In this document: positions 33,941 to 42,222 of the stretch, piece by piece | How positions within the stretch are numbered: position 1 is the stretch's first letter | Layout: every line of letters starts with the position of its first letter | From: an uncultured Paracoccaceae bacterium | Lineage (GTDB): Bacteria > Pseudomonadota > Alphaproteobacteria > Rhodobacterales > Rhodobacteraceae | Length of the DNA: 64,000 nucleotides | Assembly (NCBI GenBank): GCA_947503175.1 | Contig: CANNCO010000001.1 | Location: 992,001 to 1,056,000, forward strand | Reading direction: 5' to 3' | The notes under the pieces: generated by a model | Databases searched by the model: none | Seen by the model: only the letters and a program-made list of their open reading frames with translations | Told to the model about the DNA's origin: nothing | Made by a program: the position numbers and the translations under genes

Positions 33941-34642
33941 CTAAGCCCCCATCGCCTGATGCACCCGGGCGCGGGTCTCGTCACTCAGGCCCAGTGCGGA
34001 TGCGAGATTGTCCAGATAGGCCGCCTCCCCGGCCGTATCCACGCGCACCGCCGAGACGGCCATGGCATAGACCTGCGCCTTGGCCTGATCGCCCGTATCG
34101 GCGGCCAGACGCACCGGGTCGACGGGGGCTTCAAGTTCGGCCTCGATGAACGCGCGTTCTTCGGCGTCGATCTCGCCCAGATGATCCATGAGCTTCGCGC
34201 GTTCCTCGTCATCGATCTCGCCATCGGCGCGCGCGGCCTGGATCATCGCGCGGATCATCAGCTTGGCATTATCCTCGATCGCCGTGCTGGCGGCCTTGTT
34301 TCCGGTCAGCGCGTCCATCATCTGCCCTGCCTGCTCGGCCCCCGCAGCCCCGGCCCCGCCCAGTGCCGAAACCACACCACTGAGCCCCGCCATGGCATTT
34401 GCGCCGCCGGCCTGTCCGCCGCCCGCCCACCGATCCATCATGTTCTGCAACCCGTCCGCCCCGCCGGGCATGCCGAACTTCTCCATCATCTCGCCCATCT
34501 GCGCCTGCATGCCCGCCAGCGTGGGATTGTCCTTCATCGCGTCCTGAAGGCCGGCCATGCCGCCCATCTTCTTGAACTTCTGATGGCCCTTGGCCGCTGC
34601 AAAACCGGCCGCGAGCGCCGCGAGCGTTCTGATGAAACTCAT
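33941..34642 (-). CDS. TerB/DUF533-like protein
   Basis: 233 residues from MSFIRTLAALAAGFAAAKGH; GGGAGGACATCC precedes this ATG. The first half is Gly/Ala/Met-rich and poorly ordered. The second half (LMIRAMIQAARADGEIDDEE, then AQVYAMAVSAVRVDTAGEAA) is the acidic helical repeat of TerB/DUF533 (YebE-like) proteins, which probably bind metal at the DGEIDDEE loop. Function is uncertain; it is divergent from mmcB. Confidence 0.82.
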   Translation of the reverse strand: MSFIRTLAALAAGFAAAKGHQKFKKMGGMAGLQDAMKDNPTLAGMQAQMGEMMEKFGMPGGADGLQNMMDRWAGGGQAGGANAMAGLSGVVSALGGAGAAGAEQAGQMMDALTGNKAASTAIEDNAKLMIRAMIQAARADGEIDDEERAKLMDHLGEIDAEERAFIEAELEAPVDPVRLAADTGDQAKAQVYAMAVSAVRVDTAGEAAYLDNLASALGLSDETRARVHQAMGA

Positions 34643-34759
34643 GGATGTCCTCCCTTGGGGTGCCGCGCACCCGGATCTGTTGTCGAAGCCTAGCATGGTG
34701 CGCGCCGCGAGGGGAGATTTCCCGAACACATTCAAGACCCATCGGCAGCTTGACTTTTT

Positions 34760-34774
34760 GTTCACGAATTGTTC
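34760..34774 (+). promoter_or_regulatory. SOS (LexA) box of alphaproteobacterial type
   Basis: GTTC-N7-GTTC (GTTCACGAATTGTTC) is the direct-repeat LexA box of Alphaproteobacteria, 12 bases before the mmcB start. It sits where a repressor would block transcription, and mmcB is a known SOS gene in Caulobacter. Confidence 0.75.
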
Positions 34775-34785
34775 ACATTCACCCC

Positions 34786-35244
34786 ATGCCAGACGATCAC
34801 GCCCCGACACCCCAGAGACCCGGCCAGCTTCTGGCCCGCGGCGTCTGCCGTCATCTTCTGGCCCATGATTTCGTGACGGTCGAAGAGCTGACCCCCACCC
34901 GGGGTCTGCGTGTCGATGTCATGGCGCTTGGCCCAAGGGGCGAGATCTGGGTGGTGGAATGCAAATCCAGCCGCGCCGATTTCACCTCGGACAGCAAGTG
35001 GCAGGGCTATCTCGAATGGTGCGACCGGTTCTTCTGGGCGGTGGACGAGGCCTTTCCCACCGACCTTCTGCCGTCAGAGACGGGGCTGATCATCGCCGAT
35101 GCCTATGATGCGGAAATCCTGCGTGTCGGCCCCGAGAGCAAACTGGCCCCGGCCCGGCGCAAGGTCATGGTTCAGAAATTCGCCCGCCATGCCGCCCTGC
35201 GCCAGCAGGCCGCCCGCGATCCGGGCGTTACCTTTTCCCTTTAG
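34786..35244 (+). CDS. mmcB: MmcB-family DNA repair protein
   Basis: 152 residues from MPDDHAPTPQRPGQLLARGV; longer readings lack a ribosome binding site. VVECKSSRADFTSDSKWQGY is the PD-(D/E)xK-like nuclease core, and LRVDVMALGPRGEIWVVE precedes it. MmcB helps resist mitomycin C in Caulobacter and is under LexA; a GTTC-N7-GTTC box lies 12 bases before the start. The 3' end overlaps the converging DUF6324 gene by 17 bases. Confidence 0.9.
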   Translation: MPDDHAPTPQRPGQLLARGVCRHLLAHDFVTVEELTPTRGLRVDVMALGPRGEIWVVECKSSRADFTSDSKWQGYLEWCDRFFWAVDEAFPTDLLPSETGLIIADAYDAEILRVGPESKLAPARRKVMVQKFARHAALRQQAARDPGVTFSL

Positions 35245-35425
35245 ACGCCGCCCGCGCGCGTCCGGCAGCCGCGCGGATTTCCTCGGCGATCTCTTCGGCC
35301 TCGTCAGGGTCGAAATCCAGCGGCACCTCGAAGCCGTCGCCCTCGATGAACAGCCGCACCATGCCCGCCGATGTGGGGCCGATCTGAAGGTTCGCGGTCG
35401 TATCGCTTTCGTCGTTGATGCCCAT
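35228..35425 (-). CDS. Small acidic protein (DUF6324-like)
   Basis: 65 residues beginning MGINDESDTTANLQIGPTSA, with an acidic centre (PLDFDPDEAEEIAEEIRAAA) and basic end. The sequence fits the DUF6324 family, as I recall it from Rhodobacteraceae; role unknown. Its 3' end overlaps mmcB by 17 bases on the other strand. Confidence 0.8.
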   Translation of the reverse strand: MGINDESDTTANLQIGPTSAGMVRLFIEGDGFEVPLDFDPDEAEEIAEEIRAAAGRARAASKGKR

Positions 35426-35500
35426 GGCAGGTCTCCGGATCTGATGGCAGCGTCAGGTAGCCGGTTGCGCGGTTTCGTGCAATAGGGCTAGGTCCGTTGA

Positions 35501-35986
35501 ATGGCAGAGATCGAATTGCGGGACCTCGAAGACGGCGATCTGGACTGGTGCGTCGCCCAGCACGCGGCGCATTACACGCAACATGCGGGCTTCAACGCCG
35601 AGTTCGGGCCGTGGATTGGCGAAATCCTTCGGGAGTTCGACCGGGATCGCGACCCCGCGCGGGAGCGCGCCTTTATCGCGGTCGATGGCGAGACGCGGCT
35701 TGGCTCGATCTTCTGCGCCGCCTCGGGCACTCCGGGCCTCGCGAAACTGCGGTGCTTCTTCGTCGTCCCGGAAGCACGCGGGCGCGGGCTGGGCCAGACG
35801 TTGACCCGCGCCTGCCTGAATTTCGCACGGGACGCGGGCTATACCCGGATCGAACTTCATACCCATGAAGGCCAGACCACCGCCCGCGCGATTTATGCCG
35901 CGTCGGGCTTTGTCAGGGTCTCGGCCCGCCCCAGCCACTTTTTCGGTGTCGATGCGGTGGAAGAACACTGGACGCGCGTGCTCTGA
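35501..35986 (+). CDS. GNAT acetyltransferase (MarR-partner-like)
   Basis: 161 residues. Acetyl-CoA binding is seen in KLRCFFVVPEARGRGLGQTL, followed by LHTHEGQTTARAIYAASGFV. The opening LRDLEDGDLDWCVAQHAAHY resembles the GNAT domain often fused to MarR regulators, here without the MarR part. Substrate unknown. tRNA-His follows 45 bases downstream. Confidence 0.88.
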   Translation: MAEIELRDLEDGDLDWCVAQHAAHYTQHAGFNAEFGPWIGEILREFDRDRDPARERAFIAVDGETRLGSIFCAASGTPGLAKLRCFFVVPEARGRGLGQTLTRACLNFARDAGYTRIELHTHEGQTTARAIYAASGFVRVSARPSHFFGVDAVEEHWTRVL

Positions 35987-36031
35987 CCCTCTTGCAATCG
36001 CAAGGGGCCGTGGGTAAGGAACGCATCGCGT

Positions 36032-36108
36032 GCCGCCTTAGCTCAGTTGGTTAGAGCGCTGGATTGTGGATCCAGAGGTCCCCTGTTCAAGCCAGGGAGG
36101 CGGTACCA
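36032..36108 (+). tRNA. tRNA-His (anticodon GTG)
   Basis: 77 nt forming a cloverleaf: acceptor GCCGCCT / AGGCGGT, D-arm AGCTCAGTTGGTTAGAGC, anticodon arm CTGGATTGTGGATCCAG with GTG, T-arm with TTCAAGC, and an encoded CCA. Base -1 is T and base 73 is A, so the G-1:C73 pair normal for tRNA-His is missing and G1 faces T72. Loss of this feature is known in a group of Alphaproteobacteria and goes with a changed histidyl-tRNA synthetase. Confidence 0.96.
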
Positions 36109-36151
36109 TCCCTCCTTTACCTTTCCCCGACCCGGTTTCAGAGTGCCGCCC

Positions 36152-36892
36152 ATGCAGATTGCGGTCATCGCGGATATTCACGGCAACTCGGCAGCACTCG
36201 ACGCAGTGCTGGCGGATATCGAACGCCGGGGGATTGCCGAGGTTCTGAACCTTGGCGACAGCATTTCCGGGCCGCTCGACCCGGTGGGTACGGCGGACCG
36301 CCTGATGGCCCGGGATTTCCCGACGATCGCGGGCAATCACGACCGGTTTCTGGTGGACCGCCCGCCCGAGGATCAGCCGCTTTGGGAGCAATGGACCTAT
36401 CCCCTGCTTGCGCCCACCCATCTTGACTGGGTGCGCGCGATGCCCGCGACGCTGGAGGTGCATGGTTTGCTCATGACACATGGCACGCCCACATCGGATA
36501 CCCGGAACTGGCTGGATCAGCGCGGCAATGACGCCATGCGCGCCGCGACGCTTTCCGAATGCGAAGGCCCGGCGCGCGGTCTCGACCATCCGGTGATCCT
36601 GTCGGGTCATACCCATATACCCCGCATCGTCCGCCTGCCGGACGGGCCGCTTCTGGTGAACCCCGGCTCGATCGGATGTCCGGCCTATCTGGACACCCGC
36701 ACAGATCCGCCCTTTGCCTGCGAAACGGGATCGCCCGATGCGCAATACGGGGTGTTGGAGCTGACGGGCGGCGTCTGGCGGGCCAGCCTGCATCAGGTGC
36801 CCTATGATCCGGGCGAAATGATCGCGCGAGCGCGGGCATTGGGGGCGGAAAGCTGGGCGGATGCTTTGGCGACGGGGTGGATTCGCGCCTGA
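36152..36892 (+). CDS. Calcineurin-like metallophosphoesterase
   Basis: 246 residues from MQIAVIADIHGNSAALDAVL. Metal ligands are in ADIHGN, LNLGDSISGPLD, AGNHDRF and SGHTHIPRI, the normal order for this superfamily. A single-domain enzyme of the YfcE/diadenosine-phosphatase-like kind; it may cleave phosphodiesters in the cytoplasm. Substrate unknown. Confidence 0.88.
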   Translation: MQIAVIADIHGNSAALDAVLADIERRGIAEVLNLGDSISGPLDPVGTADRLMARDFPTIAGNHDRFLVDRPPEDQPLWEQWTYPLLAPTHLDWVRAMPATLEVHGLLMTHGTPTSDTRNWLDQRGNDAMRAATLSECEGPARGLDHPVILSGHTHIPRIVRLPDGPLLVNPGSIGCPAYLDTRTDPPFACETGSPDAQYGVLELTGGVWRASLHQVPYDPGEMIARARALGAESWADALATGWIRA

Positions 36893-36992
36893 CCTGAGTT
36901 CGTGAGCCGGGCGTGCGCCTGCGGTGCCATTCGTGCGAAGGCGGGACCAGACTCCAAAAACACCCGAGCCAATCATCAAGATGATGGCACGC

Positions 36993-37301
36993 CTACTCGC
37001 CCAATATCCGCACTTCCTGCATCAGCGCCCCGTCCAGCCGGTTGAAAATCAGAATACGGTCATCCGCCGTAACAACCGCAAACCATCCCTCCCCTTGGGT
37101 GAATGCCTGAACCTCGGTCCCGTCGGGCAGCGCGATACTCTCCGGCAGGGCCAATGGCGCGGGCGTCTGCAACCGGATGACAAGCAGCGCCACGATGGCT
37201 AGAACGCCCAGAATCATGCTGGCGGTCAGAACCGTCACCAGCCCCCTGAGAAAGCGCAGGTTGCGCGCATCGGCGGGGTCTAGCGGAGCGTCTTTGTCCA
37301 T
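36993..37301 (-). CDS. Small membrane protein (DUF6476-like)
   Basis: 102 residues from MDKDAPLDPADARNLRFLRG, one membrane span (GLVTVLTASMILGVLAIVALL, first 20 residues GLVTVLTASMILGVLAIVAL) and a C-terminal domain with FTQGEGWFAVVTADDRILIF. It matches what I know of DUF6476 proteins of Rhodobacteraceae. Its ATG (37301-37299) overlaps the rluA ATG on the other strand inside one CATG, so each gene's promoter must lie in the other gene. Confidence 0.82.
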   Translation of the reverse strand: MDKDAPLDPADARNLRFLRGLVTVLTASMILGVLAIVALLVIRLQTPAPLALPESIALPDGTEVQAFTQGEGWFAVVTADDRILIFNRLDGALMQEVRILGE

Positions 37302-38319
37302 GCCGTCCTCGATTGTCACAGTTACCATCGGCGCCGAACCGCCCGACCGGCTTGATAAGGCACTGGCGCGCTTCGTACCAGAGGAAGCGCATCTGTCACG
37401 CTCGCGCCTGGTCCGCCTGATCGCCGAGGGGCAGGTCAGCCGGGATGGCGCAGCGGTCACCGATGCCAAGGCGCGCGTGACCGAGGGCGAGGTTTTCGCC
37501 ATCACGGTCGAAGAGGCCACGGAGGTTGAAACCGTGGCCGAGGATATCCCCCTTGATATCGTCTTCGAGGATGCGGACGTTCTGGTTGTGAACAAACCCG
37601 CCGGGATGGTCGTCCACCCTGCCCCGGGCAGTCCGACAGGCACGCTTGTCAACGCGCTCCTTCACCATTTCGGCGGGAAGCTTTCGGGCGTCGGCGGCGA
37701 GAAACGCCCGGGCATCTTGCACCGGATCGACAAGGACACGTCCGGCCTTCTGGTCGTCGCCAAATCCGACGCCGCCCACCATGGCCTCGCCGCCCAGTTC
37801 GAGGCCCATAGTGCCAAGCGCAGCTATCTGGCGCTGTGCCACGGGGTTCCCGACACCGCCGACCCGCGCCTGCGCGGCATCCGGGGGGTCAGTGTCGAGC
37901 CGGGAAACACCATCAAGATCACCACCGGCCTTGCCCGCCACAGGACCGACCGCCAGCGTCAGGCCGTCACCTTCACCGGCGGGCGGCACGCGATCACACG
38001 CGTGCACCTGCTTGAACGGTTCGCGGGTCAGGCGGCACTTGTGGAATGCCGCCTCGAAACCGGCCGCACCCACCAGATCCGTGTGCATCTGGCCCATGCC
38101 GGTCACGGGCTGATCGGCGATCCGGTCTATGGCGGGCGGCGCAAGGCAACCGCCCGGGCCATCGGCGCAGAGGCGGCCGAAGCCGTCGCCGCCTTCCCGC
38201 GGCAGGCGCTCCACGCCGCAACGCTTGGGTTTGCCCACCCGGTCAGCGATGCGCAGATGCGGTTCGAAGCACCCCTGCCTGATGACATGGCCCAACTCCT
38301 CGCGATCCTTCGCGGCTAA
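37300..38319 (+). CDS. Large-subunit pseudouridine synthase, RluA family
   Basis: 339 residues from MPSSIVTVTIGAEPPDRLDK. An S4 domain (LSRSRLVRLIAEGQVSRDG) is followed by the catalytic domain with GILHRIDKDTSGLLVVAKSD (catalytic Asp) and GRTHQIRVHLAHAGHGLIGD. The enzyme makes pseudouridine in 23S rRNA, RluC/RluD-like. Its ATG overlaps the divergent DUF6476-like gene; its stop overlaps the stop of the converging gene (CTAA). Confidence 0.92.
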   Translation: MPSSIVTVTIGAEPPDRLDKALARFVPEEAHLSRSRLVRLIAEGQVSRDGAAVTDAKARVTEGEVFAITVEEATEVETVAEDIPLDIVFEDADVLVVNKPAGMVVHPAPGSPTGTLVNALLHHFGGKLSGVGGEKRPGILHRIDKDTSGLLVVAKSDAAHHGLAAQFEAHSAKRSYLALCHGVPDTADPRLRGIRGVSVEPGNTIKITTGLARHRTDRQRQAVTFTGGRHAITRVHLLERFAGQAALVECRLETGRTHQIRVHLAHAGHGLIGDPVYGGRRKATARAIGAEAAEAVAAFPRQALHAATLGFAHPVSDAQMRFEAPLPDDMAQLLAILRG

Positions 38320-38984
38320 ACACGGCCCCGGATCAGCAGCCACAGGCAAAACGCACTTTCCGCCAAAAGCGGAACGGCATAGGCGGGCTCGAAGGCAGGA
38401 TACAGATCAGGGGCAATCAGGCGCAGGTAACTTCCCGCCAGATAGACCAGCCCGGCCGCCCCGATCCCATAGGCTATCGCGCCAGGCACCCCGCCTGACC
38501 TACGCAACAGAACAGCCATCAAAAGGCAATTCACGCCAAAGAAGATCAATCCGATATCGTAACCCGTCCCGTGAAGCGCCGTCATCATCAACGCCAGATC
38601 AGCCTGTCCCGCCTCTGCCAGGTCCGGGACCAGTGCCAGCGCAATCAGACTAGCCCCAATCAGAGTTGCCTGAACCAGACGAAACGCCAGTGCCGCCAGC
38701 GCCAGACCCGGACCGGCATTCCACAGCAGGCGAAACAGAAGGACCGCAAGCGTTACATCGGCGAGCGCCATGACTGTATCGGCAACAAGGCTTGCTCGAA
38801 ACATAACGAGACTGCCCAACACAGCCGCCGATGTCTCAACTGCATCGCCCGCGATGATCAACCCCGGCCGCGCGACCCCTTCGGCCCAGACACCGCAGAG
38901 AATGATCACCAGATAGGCCAGTCCCGCGAGGCGCGCCTCGTTGATGCGCGACGATCCGGCCATTTGACTGTCAGACGCAAGCAT
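38316..38984 (-). CDS. Membrane protein, DUF4386-like
   Basis: 222 residues with about six hydrophobic segments and the N-terminal INEARLAGLAYLVIILCGVW and central LHGTGYDIGLIFFGVNCLLM patterns of DUF4386 proteins. Function unknown. Converges with rluA, sharing CTAA. The 343-base gap to rpoH contains a candidate rpoH promoter but no gene I can support. Confidence 0.85.
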   Translation of the reverse strand: MLASDSQMAGSSRINEARLAGLAYLVIILCGVWAEGVARPGLIIAGDAVETSAAVLGSLVMFRASLVADTVMALADVTLAVLLFRLLWNAGPGLALAALAFRLVQATLIGASLIALALVPDLAEAGQADLALMMTALHGTGYDIGLIFFGVNCLLMAVLLRRSGGVPGAIAYGIGAAGLVYLAGSYLRLIAPDLYPAFEPAYAVPLLAESAFCLWLLIRGRV

Positions 38985-39251
38985 GTCCCATATCCTCCGA
39001 TCTTGGTTTCCATGGGAATGGCGTCATATACCTTGGCGGCGCCGTCTGGAATTCCCTGATTGGGCACAAGGTCCATGCAAAATCGCAGGACAGACGGTCT
39101 TTTCCATTATCTGCGCAAATGCACACGCTAACCGCATTTATCGCACCAACACTGTCGTATTCTGCACATAGGCGTGAGTTTCCTGACATATTTGCCGGTT
39201 CCACAGGACAACCTGTTCACCGGGACGTAAGACACCGCTGTTAGCGCAACC

Positions 39252-39281
39252 CTTGAACTGAACTGATGGGTTCACTATTTA
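39252..39281 (+). promoter_or_regulatory. Predicted promoter of rpoH
   Basis: CTTGAAC (TTGAAC at 39253-39258), a 17-base spacer and TATTTA (39276-39281), about 46 bases before the rpoH start. CTTGAA with CTATTTA also resembles RpoH-type promoters, so self-control is possible. Confidence 0.5.
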
Positions 39282-39327
39282 ATGTTAAGCTTCGATACAT
39301 TCGGGGCGGATACAGGGAAATTGAAAC

Positions 39328-40224
39328 ATGTCGAATTATGCAAAGCTTCCGGCGCCAAGTCCCGAACAGGGTCTGAACCGCTATTTGCAGGAAATCCGGA
39401 AATTCCCGATGCTGGAGCCGGAACAGGAATACATGCTGGCCAAACGCTGGGTCGAAGACCAGGACACCGAGGCCGCCCATCAGATGGTCACCTCGCACCT
39501 GCGTCTGGCGGCCAAGATCGCCATGGGCTATCGCGGCTACGGCCTGCCCCAGGCCGAAGTCATTTCCGAGGCCAATGTAGGCCTGATGCAGGCCGTAAAA
39601 CGCTTTGACCCCGAACGCGGCTTCCGTCTCGCGACCTATGCCATGTGGTGGATCCGCGCCTCGATCCAGGAGTACATCCTGCGGTCCTGGAGCCTTGTGA
39701 AGCTGGGCACGACCAGCGCGCAGAAGAAGCTGTTCTTCAACCTGCGCAAGGCCAAGGCCCGGATCGGTGCGCTGGAAGACGGTGATCTGCGCCCCGAGCA
39801 CGTGGAAAAGATCGCGACCGATCTGGGTGTCTCCGAACAGGAAGTGGTGAATATGAACCGCCGTCTGTCCGGTGGCGACGCCTCGCTCAACGCCACGGTC
39901 TCCACCGATGGCGAGGGCACGGCCCAATGGCAGGACTGGTTGGAAGACGAAGATGCCGACCAGGCCGCCGAATACGAGGAACGCGACGAGCTTGAAACCC
40001 GCCGTGCCCTTCTGGCCGAGGCGATGGATGTGCTGAACGACCGCGAAAAGGACATCCTCGTGCAGCGCCGCCTGCAGGACAACCCGGTCACGCTGGAAGA
40101 CCTCTCGGGCGTCTATGACGTCAGCCGCGAACGCATCCGCCAGATCGAGGTGCGCGCGTTCGAGAAGCTGCAAAAGCGCATGACCGAACTTGCCAAGGAA
40201 AAGGGCGTTCTTGAACACGCCTGA
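39328..40224 (+). CDS. rpoH: RNA polymerase heat-shock sigma factor RpoH
   Basis: 298 residues. Region 2: SEANVGLMQAVKRFDPERGF and YAMWWIRASIQEYILRSWSL; the RpoH box QKKLFFNLRKAKARI identifies sigma-32 rather than RpoD; region 4.2 is VTLEDLSGVYDVSRERIRQI. It directs RNA polymerase to heat-shock and stress genes. A strong terminator follows 28 bases after the stop codon. Confidence 0.96.
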   Translation: MSNYAKLPAPSPEQGLNRYLQEIRKFPMLEPEQEYMLAKRWVEDQDTEAAHQMVTSHLRLAAKIAMGYRGYGLPQAEVISEANVGLMQAVKRFDPERGFRLATYAMWWIRASIQEYILRSWSLVKLGTTSAQKKLFFNLRKAKARIGALEDGDLRPEHVEKIATDLGVSEQEVVNMNRRLSGGDASLNATVSTDGEGTAQWQDWLEDEDADQAAEYEERDELETRRALLAEAMDVLNDREKDILVQRRLQDNPVTLEDLSGVYDVSRERIRQIEVRAFEKLQKRMTELAKEKGVLEHA

Positions 40225-40251
40225 CCCTTCCTGACCGTTTCCCTCCCTGAT

Positions 40252-40285
40252 AGCCTCCCTTCGGATACCGAAGGGGGGCTTTTTT
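40252..40285 (+). terminator. Strong rho-independent terminator after rpoH
   Basis: A 13-bp stem with one G-T pair and a 3-base loop (arms ending in TTCGG and CCGAA), followed by six T. The next gene starts at 40287, 2 bases after the T run, and the G-run in the 3' arm is its only ribosome binding site. Confidence 0.9.
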
Positions 40286-40286
40286 C

Positions 40287-41252
40287 ATGACCGATCCGAT
40301 CCGCTGGGGCATTCTGGGCGCCTCGAAATTCGCCTCCGAACAGATGGGCCCGGCAATACACGAGGCGAAAGGCGCGACACTCGCGGGCCTTGCCACGTCC
40401 TCGCCCGACAAGGCCGCGCGGTTTCAGACCTTCGCCCCCGGCCTGACGCTATATGACAGTTACGACGCACTACTCGCAGCGGACGAGATCGACGCGGTCT
40501 ATATCCCGCTTCCCAACCACCTGCATATCGAATGGTCCCTGAAAGCCCTCGCGGCGGGCAAGCCTGTGCTGTGCGAAAAACCCATTGCGCTCAAGGCCGA
40601 TCAGATCGACCCGCTGATCGCGGCCCGCGACGCAACCGGCCTCCTTGCCGCCGAGGCCTACATGATCGCCCATCATCCCCAATGGCACCGCACCCGCGCA
40701 CTGATCGCCGAGGGCGCAATCGGGGATCTCGTTCATGTGGAAGGCAACTTCACCTATGACAATCGCGACGACAGCGCCAATATCCGCAACCGGGCCGAAA
40801 CGGGTGGCGGCGCGCTGCCCGATATCGGCGTATATCCCATCGGGGCGACACGGCTTGCCACCGGGCAGGAGCCGAAAGACGTCCGCGCGCGCATCGAGTG
40901 GGAGGATGGGGTGGATGCCACATCACGGGTCGACGCGACCTTCCCGGGCTTCACCATGTCGGTCCTCGTCTCCATGCGCATGGCAAAGCGGCAGGAGATG
41001 ACATTTCACGGCACGGATGGCCACCTGCGCCTGACCGCGCCGTTTAATGCGGGCACGTTCGGCGAGGCCGGGATCGAGCTGACGAACGACGACGGCGAAC
41101 GCATTCTCCGCTTCCCCGATGCGCGCCAGTACGCGCTTCAGGTAGAGGCGTTCGGGCAGACCGTCCGCACCGGCGCGCCCTATCCCTGGACGCTGGAAGA
41201 CGCCAAAGGCACCCAGGCCGTCCTTGATGCGGCCCTCGCCGCAGGGCGTTGA
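40287..41252 (+). CDS. Gfo/Idh/MocA-family oxidoreductase
   Basis: 321 residues. N-terminal NAD(P) fold: IRWGILGASKFASEQMGPAI; the conserved EKPIALKADQIDPLIAARDA carries the family Lys, and ETGGGALPDIGVYPIGATRL is the substrate side. Members oxidise or reduce sugars, inositols and related polyols. The ATG directly follows the rpoH terminator, whose 3' arm supplies AGGGGGG 9 bases before it, so it is read mainly when the hairpin does not form. Confidence 0.9.
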   Translation: MTDPIRWGILGASKFASEQMGPAIHEAKGATLAGLATSSPDKAARFQTFAPGLTLYDSYDALLAADEIDAVYIPLPNHLHIEWSLKALAAGKPVLCEKPIALKADQIDPLIAARDATGLLAAEAYMIAHHPQWHRTRALIAEGAIGDLVHVEGNFTYDNRDDSANIRNRAETGGGALPDIGVYPIGATRLATGQEPKDVRARIEWEDGVDATSRVDATFPGFTMSVLVSMRMAKRQEMTFHGTDGHLRLTAPFNAGTFGEAGIELTNDDGERILRFPDARQYALQVEAFGQTVRTGAPYPWTLEDAKGTQAVLDAALAAGR

Positions 41253-41270
41253 ACGCCGCGCCGCAAGATC

Positions 41271-42143
41271 CTAGCCCAAGGCGCGCAGGCGTTTGATCAG
41301 GCTCGACGTGTCCCAACGCCCACCGCCAAGGTTCTGCACATCCTTGTAGAACTGGTCGACCAGCGCGGTGACCGGCAGGGCCGCCCCGGTTTCTTCGCCC
41401 GTTCGCAGGCAGATATCCAGATCCTTCCGCATCCAGTCCACGGCGAATCCGTGGTCGAACTTGTCGTCCACCATGGTCTCGTACCGGTTCGCCATCTGCC
41501 AAGACCCCGCGGCGCCCTGACTGATCACTTCGACCACGGCCTTCACATCCAGCCCGGCCTTCTCACCGAAATGCAGCCCTTCGCTCAGGCCCTGCACCAG
41601 CCCCGCGATGCAGATCTGGTTCACCATCTTGGTCAATTGCCCCGCACCGCTTTCGCCCAGGCGTTTACAGGCCTTCGCATAAACCTCCATCACCGGCTCG
41701 GCCTGCGCATAGATGTCTTCATCTCCACCGCACATGATGCCCAGCTGGCCATTCTCGGCCCCCGCCTGACCGCCAGAAACGGGCGCATCGACAAAGCCCA
41801 CGCCCTGATCCTTCGCCGCGGCATAAAGCTCGCGCGTCACCGCAGCCGAAACCGTTGTGTGATCGACAAAGACCGCGCCGGACGCCATCCCAGCCAGCGC
41901 GCCATCCTCGCCCAGCACCACCGAGCGCAGATCGTCATCATTGCCCACGCAGGCCATGACGAAATCCTTGCCCTCCGCCGCTTCGCGTGGCGTTGCGGCA
42001 TGGCCGCCGCCATGTTTTGCCGCCCATTTCTCGGCCTTGGCCGATGTGCGGTTGTAAACGGTCACGGAATGCCCGGCGGCGGCAAGGTGCCCGGCCATCG
42101 GATACCCCATCACACCCAGTCCCAGAAATGCAACACGCGCCAT
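41271..42143 (-). CDS. 3-hydroxyisobutyrate dehydrogenase family oxidoreductase
   Basis: 290 residues from MARVAFLGLGVMGYPMAGHL; a longer reading has no ribosome binding site. Motifs: VDHTTVSAAVTREL and VDAPVSGGQAGAENGQLGIM, then the catalytic Lys in GAGQLTKMVNQICIAGLVQG. It oxidises a short beta-hydroxy acid such as 3-hydroxyisobutyrate or tartronate semialdehyde. Converges with the Gfo/Idh/MocA gene 18 bases away. Confidence 0.9.
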   Translation of the reverse strand: MARVAFLGLGVMGYPMAGHLAAAGHSVTVYNRTSAKAEKWAAKHGGGHAATPREAAEGKDFVMACVGNDDDLRSVVLGEDGALAGMASGAVFVDHTTVSAAVTRELYAAAKDQGVGFVDAPVSGGQAGAENGQLGIMCGGDEDIYAQAEPVMEVYAKACKRLGESGAGQLTKMVNQICIAGLVQGLSEGLHFGEKAGLDVKAVVEVISQGAAGSWQMANRYETMVDDKFDHGFAVDWMRKDLDICLRTGEETGAALPVTALVDQFYKDVQNLGGGRWDTSSLIKRLRALG

Positions 42144-42222
42144 GGCTTCCCTCCTCCTCTGAAATCGCTTAACTCTGGCCCTAACTAAACGACCCCAACG
42201 CCCCGTCAACTCGAGCAGAACA

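Noticed and set aside
36032-36108. tRNA-His gene as an attachment site of an integrated element
   Set aside because: No partial repeat of the tRNA 3' end and no integrase gene was found nearby.
40977-40984. Single ATGCGCAT-like motif in the Gfo/Idh/MocA gene
   Set aside because: Only one copy, inside coding sequence, without the 11-bp tandem arrangement of the two repeat loci.
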